Assembly (NCBI GenBank): GCA_032717465.1
Contig: CM064683.1
Location: 37,221,542 to 37,285,541 of the forward strand
Origin: Coenobita brevimanus
Lineage: Eukaryota; Arthropoda; Malacostraca; Decapoda; Coenobitidae
Length of the DNA: 64,000 nt
Direction of reading: 5' to 3'
Numbering within the stretch: position 1 is the stretch's first letter; each line of letters opens with the position of its first letter. Both the position numbers and the translations under genes were made by a program. The notes beneath the pieces are model-generated. The model was given only the letters and a program-made list of their open reading frames with translations, was not told the DNA's origin and searched no databases. Shown one piece after another: positions 25,989-39,100 of this stretch.

Positions 25989-28900
25989 CCCCGACACTCA
26001 AAAATAAAAATAAAATAAATCACATTCCAAACCTAATTATACTCAAACAGAAAAAGAAAAAAAGAGTACAGTAGTCTGTTCGTCACATATTACAGAAATC
26101 ATACCTGCAGATCTTTAAAAAGTGTATTACAGTACTGAATTTACTGTTACTTACTTCCCCCATGGTATTACCTTACTGCTTAATAAAGCAGGTTTTTGGC
26201 AATGCTAGTTCTGGCTCAAAGGATTTACTACTTTTAAAGGTACTACATCCTTCATGCCAGTAAAATGGTGGGTCTAGAAAAAAGATCTGTATTCTCGTCA
26301 TTTAAAGTGGCTCCCTAACACCTCTTCCTTAGCGATTTATTTTTTAGATATGGTTGGTCAATATCCTATTGCATGTTATGTATGTGACATGAGGTTATAT
26401 TAAGAGAATTTACATAACACACAATGGGACAGTATGGTGTAATATGCAAAACAAATCACTTAGGAAAAGGTGTTGGGTGTTTCCTTACTTCCAGAGAATA
26501 CAAGACAAAGTCCTTTATTTACTGCTCCCAAATAGTACTTTCTACTGTTACTAAATCCTGGGGGGCCAGTAAATATAGCATGGTAACGTTTAAGACAATA
26601 TTCCCAAATTAGGTTTATATTTTGATTAGTACAGTATTACTAATATTAGAAATCACCAAAATCACACAATTTCCAATTCAAAACCAATATTGTTATGCAG
26701 CACAGTACAACTCTACAGGTTACAGCAACTGTTGGTAAATTAATTGCACAGTAAGACTTTTAATGGTAAGACAACTACAAATCATGGCCTTTAAAACTCA
26801 GAGCAAGGTGAAAATATAAATCATCAAAGTTATATATACATTCAAGTTACTGAACACTTATAGGTGATAGTTCCCATCAAGAGAAAAGTACATGAATAAT
26901 TTCCTACCCCCTTCGTTTATTAGATGTATTTCCCTAATGATTTTTTTGAACCATCACACAATTACTCAATTTAGGACAGATCTCTTTTATTGAAGGTGTC
27001 ACTGAAGGCTACATCTACTTCCTCCAGTTCAGAAAGTCTCTCCTATGCTGAATAAAATCAACTATGTTCCTTTTACACTAACTTGGCCCAGATCTTCATC
27101 CTTACAGTATCCATTTGTAGCGTTAACCTTGCAGTTCAGTGGCAGAGACAGAGAGAGAGACACAAAACTATGGCTCTACATCCTGTCTGCAGTACTTCTT
27201 CTTGATTAGCATCATTTTCTAGTGTTAATCTATTGTTACATCTAAGCATTCAAGAAGGAGATGACAATTTTGGGCCAAGTTAGAGTAAAACAGATATAGT
27301 GACAGCAATAACAGAAAATACATTGCTGGGTGTTTGATGGCAGACAAGATCTTTAGGCTCATTTATTTTCACAACACTGAATGAACATGAAATCACATAC
27401 TCTGAGTTTTGACCCCCTGATGGCTCTGAATGATATAAAGTCTTACCTTAGGCCAAATAAAATACTCAAGGGAAAGATTAAAGCACTCGGATTAGTTACA
27501 CACCCCAAAAAACATCCACTCTTTCCCTGCACAACCACACTCTTAACTCCTTCAATTCCAGGACATATTTCTTACTTTAATCAAGCTTTCTCTAGACAAT
27601 TTTACTAAGCTTAGGAGTATATTCTAGCAGTGAAGGAGTTAATGGAGGCTGTATCTAACATTCCAGTTTGAAAAGTCTTCCAAGCTAAAAATAACTGTCT
27701 AGAGACGGCAAGAATGAAGCATAACATATGACACTGGACTGAGGGATTAATGAATCAGTTTTTCTCGGCCCTGTGTTAGCCTTGTAGTCTGAGTTAAGAC
27801 TGATCATTCTTTACCAACTGTACTTATGGTACTATTGAGATCTAACATTATAGCTTGAATATGGTAATTTCATGATATCACAGTAATGAAATTATGATGC
27901 CAAGTTTTACCAAAACAAACATGAAATGCTGGCCAGTGATGTAATTTTCAGAGTATATGAATTATTTATGAATAAATGTGCTAAATCTGATATTACCATA
28001 TCAGGCAACAATGGTATCTAAATATTAATTGGCATTATGAAGTATTCATCCAGCTATAAAAATTGAGGTACTCTATTACAAATACTGCTGGACTTGGAAA
28101 ACTGATCATGTGTTTCAATATATAAATGTCACAAAGTGAAGTATGGTACTTGAAACTATGATGGGAAATGAAGTTTGTACAAAATTTACAGTAAGTTTCT
28201 CACAGATAAGCCTTCTCCACGTCAACACTGGATAAGCAAAAACTGAACCCCACAAATTTCCCATAACACCAGTACGAGGATCCCACAAATATGCTGACAC
28301 AGGACAGAAGCAAGGCAACAACACCTCATAAGCTCACAGTCTAAAACTTAACGAGCCAGACTGCAACGTGAAGTCAAGAGAGCATGTCCAGTGAGTCCAG
28401 TTCAAAGTCTGTAAATTACTAACACTCCATTTAGACAGATTCACTGGATTACATCAGAGGTAAGACACATATGACCAATATTAAACAAAGTCATATCTAT
28501 AACTGGTATATATGGATTGCAGGTCCTTCTATCAATGGGAAAATAAAGTACCCTCATATATATAACATTCTCTGTCTGTGTCTTCATCACTTCAAAAATA
28601 TCTTCAGAGCACTATTAAATAATTATCTACTCAATCATTATGGCACGGATGGAAAGGAACTAGATGGATGGTGGTGACGGTAAAATTTTTTGGATGGTTT
28701 GTTAGTCATGGGAGAATTGGTATAATAAATATTAGGGACAATAATTTCTCAACACCATTATTCACATCACAGCAACAATTTACTCTTCAATTATCAAAGC
28801 TGTTGGTGTTGCTGAAATCAAGCCATACATGAAATGGGACTGGGAAAGCACTGTAATGCCTTTTGTTCTTAACTGGGATCGGGGGCCAATGAAATAGTGA

Positions 28901-30593
28901 GAGAAAGAACGTGGGTACAGTAAAAAAAACAGAAAAAGATGAAGATTACAGTATCTCTCAAAATCTCGCCATGCCAGATGGTCATGGGAAACTAGGTCAG
29001 AGTAATATCTAATGATGTAATGCATGATGTACCCAAATCACAAGCATCTGAAGGAGCCAAGAGAGGAAAACATGGAAAGGTTGGACTTATAGGTGGCAAA
29101 AATAATGGGGTATTACTGTACCTGATGAAGATCCCTAACCCCTTTCAATTAAGCTGATGGAAAACTGCTGTCAGACTGGAGGATTTATTTGATAGTAACC
29201 AAGGAGACTCATTTCTGTCTCATAACTAAGGCTCATGAATTTCATATAATCATAACTTAGTATCCAGGTTGCAGCAGTGGCCCAGCTTTGTCAAGCAAAA
29301 CAAACTGACTACAGGAAGCATCATATCATTAGGAAGTACGCACTCACAAGTCTTGCCACAATCCAGCACTTCCTCTTCATATGGGGGTTTGGTATGAAAG
29401 AAAACACCGCTCTATATATAAGGATACAGTCCCTTCGAAAGTGTCAGTGTTACTGTACCACGTACGCATATTTCTCACTAATTGGTAATCACACAGAGAT
29501 ACCCCAATTCATATGAAAACTATATGAAAACTTTCACTGGACATTGTTTCTCAACTTAATCTTTTGATTACTGTACTTAAAATATATTTAAACAAAACTA
29601 TATCTCGGGAATAAATTTTACTTCTGTATATTTAAACTGAAACGAGGTGCAAGATATAACTTGAGTCCAGTATATGTTACAACTATAATTCACTACTACA
29701 GGACAATTTGGATGTCTCAGAAATTCACCATCCAAATGTACCCATCACTATCAATCCAGTTTGTGAACACTTCCTAGAATGCCACTGATTTAGGGATGAT
29801 AATATGAAGAAACATGAATTGGGGACAAGACTTTATTCCAGCCTGGTTTCACGAGTATGTTTCTTCAGAGGAATCTCAAAAAGCTCTGGGTAAGGCAAAA
29901 CCAGTCATAAACTGAGCTTTGTCCTTCACTCCCCTTCCTCTGCATCACCCCCTTCAACTGTCTATGTCTCAACCACTCTGTTAGTAGTTATGGATTACAT
30001 ATGAAACTACACCCCCCCAATAGATGGTTAGATCAAAGAGAAGAACAAATAATGAAAGTGTGTGAGAGATAGAGAAAAAGAGCAGCGTGTGTCCTACTGA
30101 CCATCGGTGAGGACGACGGCCTGAGCAGAGCTGGCTCGAGGTGTCTGTTTGGTCTCCACCTTCACCACTGTGGCGCTGGTTGCTGTGTAGGTGTGAAGTT
30201 AGACAGGCTACCCTATTTACCTAATGGTATTTTCTTCAAGCCTCCTTATGTGTCCTCAATACTCATCTCTGTACATTACCTTTCCAAACTGCCAAACTCT
30301 AGTCTGAGTTCTTCCCTCTTGATTCCCTTTCCTATTTGTCCTTCACCATTTGTTTATAACTTTTTTTTTTTTTTTTTTTTAAACCTCTAACTCCTCAGTA
30401 CCACTTTTAACCTACCTCTACCTCATCATCCTTAATTCTACCATTCCTTGTATACTTCATTTGGCTTTCATAACAAACACCTGCATAATAATGTGATGCA
30501 CATGTAATCATTCCTAACAATATATCCATTTTTACAAAAATCAAACTGCCACCTTACTGGATTGTAATCTCTCATTCAGGAATAAAGTCATTC

Positions 30594-30638
<45 letters not shown>

Positions 30639-33155
30639 TTCTCTCTAGATTTAACTCTTCCTTAAACATTTTTATATTAATTAATATTTCATTAACTCAT
30701 TTACCTTCTATATGTACCAAATCATCTAAAATTTCTTGTTTAATAGATGGTTATCTTGTGTCATCTTCCATACATTCTACATCATCATCATCCGATCCTA
30801 TCTTGTCCCATATAAACAGAAGTATATTGGCCTGGGGCTAGGCTACTCAGACAACAGTGATCAGCCTCACTAGCCCCAGAATGACATAATGTCAGTAAGA
30901 AACCCCATCTACCCCTCACATGGAACCCATACGGGTTTCATCCAGATGAAGCACCTCAATCCATTGAACCACCAGGCATCTATATCGATTAAAATACCCT
31001 GATGAACTGCTCCATCATCAACTTTCACCCTCCATACATACCACATAACTGAAACTGTCCAGCTAAACAGCTCTATCATCTCGTCAGCATTTCCTACAAA
31101 GCAATGGAATTTACTCTTCTATCTTGCACTACAAATGGAATTTACTCTTTTATCTCACACTACAAAAGCCTTCTCCACCACCACCCTCCCTTCAGCTCTA
31201 TGTGGCGTGTCCTCATGCATCATGCTCAGATTAGAAATGTGCTGAGGAAGTTAACTAAATATAAAACATCTGTGCTGAAAGTCAGAGGGAAGAAAAGCTG
31301 ACATATTCTTCTTTCCACTGAAGATATGAACAATTATATACAGTGTTACCTTACCATCTGCTGGTTACATATCAGATTCTGAGCACACTTTTTTTTTTTT
31401 ACACCTTCCTACACGTCACACACAATAATAAAGTACAAGATATTGCCTATTACTAAGTCCACTGAAGTAAATATTAAAACAACAGTATATATTAACGGAC
31501 AAGAACAAACCATCAACTTAATGCCCCTTTCATATGTTATTTTCTAAAGGCAAATACAGTATTAGTAGAAACATCCTTAAGTAAAACTAGAAACAATACT
31601 GAATCGGCTTTAAACTATCTACGGCACAAGTATCTCTTTAGTACATTCATAAATGTATGCTGTAACAAAAGTATGATATATATTTCAAGACATCCAACTG
31701 AAAATTTATTGAAAACTGAAAAAATGATCAATAAGCTTTAAGCTATTTATGCTACCAATATCTATTTAAGATTATATTTACAAAAGTATGCCTAAAAAAA
31801 AAAATAAAATGATACACAATCCACGACAGACAATATTAATTCTGATGAGACGTACAGCTGTGCACATAAGATCTGAAAGTTAAAATAGGTAAATAACTGG
31901 AGAGATGCAATGTACCTGCAACAGTAGCTTGGATGAATATGTGAAGGTAGTTGGAAGGAAAGATGTGTTTGTATGTGGTACAGAGGAGAAGAAGAAATAT
32001 GAGAGAGGGATGGAGGGAGAGAAAATGTGTGTGAGGCAGGAGGGGAGTAAAAAAAATTACAGAGATATGGAGGGAAGAAGGAAGGGAGAGACAATGTCTG
32101 TGCAACGTGACAGAGAGAAGGAGTGGGTGAAATGGGAGAGGGAGACATGGAGGGATGGAAGGAGAGAATGCATGTGTTATGTGAGAAAGAGGAGGAGAAG
32201 GAGAAATGTGGGCGAGACATGGACGGACAGAGGGAGAAAGAATGTGTGTGCTTTGTGAGGAAGAGATGGAGAGGGAGAAAAGTGGGAGAGACACGGAGAG
32301 CGAGAATGTGTGCGCCACATGGCGGAGGGAAGGTGGAAAAAGTGGGAAACAGGGTTGGGTGTATAACTCTGAGGGAAATTATCCAATCAACAAAACTGCT
32401 GTGGGATTTGCTACCAGGTCAGATGGACAAAGAGTTGACAGATGAAGATTAGGCAGTGAGGAAAAAACTAATAGATGAAGGAGTGAAAATCTGGAAAAGG
32501 AACTACACTCTTTTCACTTTAACTTGGCCTAAAACTGTCTTCTCTACATCTCGAATGCTGACTTCTAGCAAAAATTAAGACTAGAATATAATACTAGTCA
32601 TGAAGCAGTATCATGGGGACAAAGTAGCACAACAGTATTGACTTCTTCTGCCATTGAACTATGTGAAATAAACCGCTAAAGGATGAAACTTGGACCAAGT
32701 AGGGGTAAAAACAGTAGAGTGTCAGGACTAAAACCAATATACAAGGGCCTGTTTTGTAGGTATGGGAGAAAGATAAACACATAAAAAGGTTGGTGAGAAT
32801 GTGGATTGTGAATGAGTAAAACTGTGTGTGAAAATGTGTGAGTCCATGGGTACGAGACTCACCTTCCTGGTCTGAGGTGGGGCTGGTGGTGTTAAGCGTG
32901 GCGTCGTGGGTGGTGTCATCAACTACGTCCATCGTGGCACGCTCTGGCACGATGTTCATCTTCTCAATCTCTATCTCCTCAACTGAAATTTTTATATGGA
33001 GAGTTGTTTCATCATCATCATCATCATCAACTTTCTCACAAATGAACGCTGTACTAATCATCAACATCACTAATATATGTTTCATTAAGATTACACAGTA
33101 AAGTAAGGAGACTACCTAGAACAATTGTTTATTACTCATACTCTCTGTTTTTGCC

Positions 33156-33195
<40 letters not shown>

Positions 33196-36100
33196 CCATG
33201 AAGAATCTTGTGCATCTGAGGATAAAAGTCTGCATAGTATTTCACTTTTTCTACTTTTCACTTCACTCTGCTGGCTAACATTCCTAGCTGCTCAGAGAGG
33301 CTTGGTATGTTTCTCTGCCCACACAAGTCTCTTTTATATGATTTATCAGTGAGGTAAGTAAGGTACGTGCCCTAAAGTGAAATACATGCAGTGAAAAATT
33401 TGGTCAAGTGGGGTTGGTGGAGGATTAGTGCCCCTCCCTGTAAAACAATTAACTCTAAGCCCTTGGCCACCCCATTTGGGATACATGGCGTCTGGCAATG
33501 AATGAATGAATGAAACATTTGGTGAATTTCTGTTCCTGTCTGTACACAAATCCAGCACAAAATGCCTGCCCATTCTGATATTCTGCCCCATGATTTTCAA
33601 CGTCCATCTTTACCTTTCTACTGTACTGATTAATCTCTTACTTACTTGGCTCTCCCCGCTGCTTGCGTTCCACCAGCTCCTTGTACTCCTCCAGCTCCTG
33701 ATCAGTGACAGCATCGAAGGGGTTCTTAGCATAGGGAGTCTTGTACACTACGGCATTGTGTTGGAAGTCCCTCTGGATGATGCCCTTAGAGGCTGCTCCC
33801 ACAAGGATGACGTGGTCGGTGGCACCGGACATGCCCGCGTCCTGCATGCGCCGGGCCTCGTCCCATGTCACCCCCTCCAATAGGTGTGAAGTGGGGCCGG
33901 CACTCAGATTGCCCACCCGTCGATTCTCCTTGATCTGTCACCACAATGTTTCATTAAATCTATGTCTAACTCTATACTGCATGTTAACATTCAGGAGCTA
34001 CTTAAAAAGTAAGTTAGTACTGTACTGTATTATTAATTGTTCCATTAAAACATATGCATACTGAAAATACCATACAATTCTCCATAAGGATATACTTAGT
34101 GGTGGGACCAGCACTTTGGCTGCCCACCCACCAATTCTTCTTGACCTATCACCACAATGCATACGTAAATCAATGTCTAAATCACATAGGCCATACAGAT
34201 ATTCAGGAGTAACTTAAAAAAAAAGTATTATTAACTATTCCATTTTAACATACACATACTATTAAATCCATACAATTTTGCATATGCGTAAGATGATAAT
34301 ACTATACCCAGAATCATACACAGGTCTCAATGAAAGGCAAGTAATAAAAAATAAGATATTAGTACAATCAGACGGCAAGTACTGAAAACTAAAAATATTA
34401 TTACATGACACTGCATGAAAGCAATGTCTGTGAACTCTCTACTTCTGAACAGTAATGGAAACTTAAAACAAAAGAATAAAACACAACTTCTGAACTAAAC
34501 ATCTTGAACACTTAAAATACTATTCCAAAACAGTTCACTGCTTTTGAACAAGACTGAAAATTTAAAACAACAGAACAAAACATTACAAAAAGTGACGCTT
34601 TTGAACTCAACATTCCTGACAACTAAAAAAATTACAAAAAAAAAATGCACAAATGTGATGGTTTTGAACTCACCATCTTCTGAACAGTCTTGAACTCCTT
34701 TGGGTTGGTGTTGGGAGGTACAAACTGGAGGGCTGAGTCCACTCTGACGGGGGTGGAGGTGGAGTGGGTGGGGGAGCCATCAGCCACCCACTGTCAGGGC
34801 AACAAAACAAAGCACGTGAAAGGGCCTGGCCTATTACAGTTTTTGAAATTTTTTTGCTTTTATATTATGGGGTTATTTTATTAGCCCCACATAATTTTGC
34901 AACTTTTAAAAACATTATGGGATTATTAATGAGCTGTACGGCTTAAATATTTATCATACATTTGCCGTCACAGCCTTGCATTGTGCCTGTTTCCCTACTA
35001 CAAATCTTTACTTTAGTACTTTTATTACATTTATCATTACTATTTTACTCTAGTACAGGGCTCCAGGAACAAAACCTCTGAAGGCATGATCATCATCCAT
35101 TGCAAGCTTCTATCACTGAAATACTCAAATACAACTCTGCAAGGCCCTTTGTGCTTGGTTTTGCGTGTCAACTGCCAATCTGTGTGAGCGGCAGCATCCA
35201 GTATACCGAAACAGGCACAAATTAAGTCTAGTAAAGGTGAGAAGCTGCAGTTTCAAAGAAAATATTATGAAACTACAAGGAAACTGCTCCCTATTACATT
35301 ATGAATGCTTTGAAACCGACAGGAAACTTCTCTTCATGCATTACGAGTGATCTGAACGCTTTTTTGAACATGCATGACAAACTTTTAACTGAACAGGTCA
35401 CCTTTACTAGTCCTAAAAGTTATTAAATGAAAGCTGCATGTCAAAAATCCTCTACTTTATTTGAAGGAACACACACCAGATATAATGGGTTTTCATAAGC
35501 ATAAAGATGCAGATAGTATTATTATGCACAGGTGTAGGCATTCCTTTAGCCACGTTACTGAAAGTTCGTCTTTAAAGGAAGAGACACGCACGTCATGTAG
35601 CATCAAATCTCTGGAACACCTTCAATAAACAGGGAAAAATAACAGTGAAATTTAGTTTAACAATTAATTCTACATTCCACTCTATCAAAGAATTTCCTAT
35701 TGTTCTGAGACTCAATAAAAATAATAGCAATAATAGCAATTCAACTTCTATAGTTTTGATCCACTAAAAAATTAATATTAAAATACCGGGTGCCCTCCAA
35801 AGCATAACACATATACACAAAAATGACCATGAATTGCACAGTAACTCTATAAGAAAAGAACATAAAGTAAAAATAAACAGACTACATCAGTGATAGGTAT
35901 TTGTTTACGTCTACTACCAAAACTATGGGTGCAGAATTTAGTGAGTATGCAATCATACTACCAACAAAGGCAACTACCATGAGAATTATATCTTTATGAC
36001 TGAAAAGCCTTGTGGCAAATGTAATCTATATGGGTAACAGCCAATTACCCCCTTCCAGTATAGGGGTCCGAGGTTAGGCTATTGTAAGTACATTTTTGGC

Positions 36101-39100
36101 CACAGCAGCCAATGTACTTCCCGTGATGGCATTACACGACTGAACAACCTCCAGTCACCTCTTGCGGATTAAACCTACAGAGTGCCATCACTCTGACTGG
36201 GGCGTTCTAACCACTAGACATCATGAACACTGAGTCACAACACTAGAACAATTACTTCACACAGGGCCATGATTATTGTAAAAAATAAAAGCTAACTTCC
36301 ACTGGCACTTCTCAATGTGCATTACCTCTTTCCAAGATGTAAAAAAAAATATATATTATGAGTAAAATAGAAAACATAACTGAGCATTCAAAAACCCTGA
36401 TATTAAAAGAGGAATTATTTAATGAACACTGAAAATACAACTGCGAACACATGAGGGGAGAAAAAAAAAAAATCACAGCAAACTTAACCTTGGAGCCATG
36501 TAACAATAACTAATCCTAAGGCAGCTACAGGGCAAAAATAATGTCTTTCTGTACCCTATGGTGATATAACTCCTAAGCATGACAACTGAAGCTCTTATGA
36601 CTAATACCAAGATGCTAATGAATTGTACGGTTGTATTCTGTGTGGCGCTGGAGAGTTCGTAACACCTCTGCCGTAGCGATTTATTCTGTTACCATAACTC
36701 AATATCCTCTCGTATGTTACTGACGCATACTATCCCAATGTGAGTTTCCACTATCCGAGCAGTCATTCATTAACATATCCTACTATTATATCGGGATCTC
36801 CCCGTAGCTGCAACCCCAGACTCGACATGAACCTGGTGGACTACAGGCTGAAGCTCCCTTTCTTCTACAGTCCAACATTCTCCTTTGATGGCAAGGAAGA
36901 GAGGGTTCATTTGTAAAACCTGGGTGCTCCACTGTGCTGATATATCAATGACAGCATGAGATGGCATCCCTCTTCATTAAAATGATAAAAGATGCATTAA
37001 AGAGAATGCTAAGATGTAACAATCAAAATGCATTCTGCACAATGCACTCAGCATCATCTTGTATGTTACTGAAGAACACTACTGTATGCTGACATCAAAT
37101 TATATAAAAAGTATATGCCAAAATGGTAAGATGTACAATTCAACACCTCAGTATCCTCAAATATATGACTAATAAAAACTATGTTGACATTTAAATGGCA
37201 AGAAATGCATACCCGAGACTGTCAAGGTGTAACATATGAAACAAATCATACAGGAAGAGGTGCTACAAAGCCTCCTGTGCCACCTAGAACACAAACCATG
37301 GTCTTAACAACTACTACAATAAAACACAGCAAGCAAGTGAGCACTGGTGGAACACTAGCCAGAATCCATGTCTTTGGCGCTCACCATTCAGACACACAAC
37401 CTTGAGGTACAAGATTTCATGACTGATTATGGCTCAACCTGGCATTACTTTAAATATACATACTGCTGAACCTCAGCTTACACTGCATCCATGAGCAACT
37501 CTCTCTCCTATGTGGTAGACCCCAACATGACCCATTTGCAATGTACAGCCAAGAGCAAAACATCCCCAACAATCCCCCACCAGTTTTGTTTCTACCTTCC
37601 ACATTTCTCATTCCTCCCCAGACAAGAAAGCACCTTCCTTCTGTCACTCTTTAATTGTGTGCTACATCTTGCCATCACGTCAAACCAGTTTACGTAATTT
37701 CCACTGCTACAGCCAATACAAATTGTCAGAAAATTTTTGCTCATTGCTGTGTAGTCAAATACAAAAGTTTGTCTCTCTCTCCTGCCTCTCTTTGATCGGT
37801 GGATTCATAGACCCCTGAAGGTAATACTTAAGTGAGGTACATATCACCATCCACCTGTAGGTGATAATATGCACCTTGTCCACTACGTCTCATTCGTGCA
37901 TCCATGATTCTAGTTATGAGAGGCAAAAAGAGGCAAACAGATACTTATATTGGATGTAGTGAACTGAGGTGCTATCAACATCCATTTGCAGGTGATAATG
38001 TGCACTTTATCATATGCCAATCAAGCATTTATGACTCTCAAAGATAAGAGGGACATGAGACGCAGATGGATTTCTATACCTATCTGGTGTGATCACTACA
38101 TATGTGAATAGTATTGGCAGAAAATTTTGAGATGTTTCAAAATGGTTACATGGTGACTTAATTTTTGTCAGAATTTGTTGCTTTACGCCTCTACAATGTT
38201 ACTATTTTACACGTGCTCTACTTCTATGTTATAGCATGTGTCGTTAGAAAGCATGTCAGATCTCAAACTGGGCCAGATGTGGTTTTCACTGGGAATGTGG
38301 AAGTCAAGCTAGAGATCTGCTTACATTAGTGTTATGCTAATGGTTTAAAGCTGGCTACAATTACAAGGTCTCTGGGTACATGATCTTGGTTTACACATTA
38401 GCTGTGTAAAGGAAGGTGCCTCCTTACACCATTTCCATGTACACAGGGAACTCAGTTAACACATTAGTCATGTAGGTGAAGGGAACCACTTACACAGTTT
38501 CTGCATACATGGGGAGCTTGGTTATCACATCAGCTGTGTATGCAAAGGGGCCTACTTACACAGTTGCAGTGTGCTCATGGAGCTTGGTTGACGCATTAGC
38601 TATGTAACTGAAGGGGTCTACTTACATGATTTTTGCATAAACATGGAGCTTAGTTAACACATTAGCCACGTAAGCTGAGGGCCAACTGTACTCAGTAGAG
38701 GAGAAAGCTACCATTATGAGTGATACACAGAAATCACTGACAAATGATTAAGGCAGTTTGGTCACACTCTGGACGTTACTGATTATGCTCGTACTATTTA
38801 CATTTTTCAGCAAATAGAACCCACCGTTGCTGGAACACTATGAATACCAGTCATTCCTTTATGACTTAAGACATAAATGATACTGCCTTCTGAACTGAAT
38901 CCCCAAAACCTCCTCATTAACTCATTCAGCCCAATAATGTCATTTGTATTCTATCCCTTCTACTGCCAGACAAGAGTAATGATGATTATATCATTTTTGC
39001 TTGGTGGGAGGGCTTAGGTGTTGCCCCTAATTAGTGGGCTTTTGTTTCAGTGTGTAACAATTTGAGATCGGCACCCTTCCTGATGTCAATCAATGGCTCC

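Noticed and set aside
31792..32452. Several overlapping open frames on both strands
   Set aside because: They come from a purine-rich decayed minisatellite with few stop codons.
32982..33085. Extending adducin exon 13 upstream through an Asp run
   Set aside because: The strong TTTCAG acceptor at 32983 and phase agreement with exon 12 favour the shorter exon; the Asp codons are a GAT microsatellite.
38380..38690. Regular repeats as a CRISPR array
   Set aside because: Contiguous tandem units without unique spacers, in an animal genome; a minisatellite.
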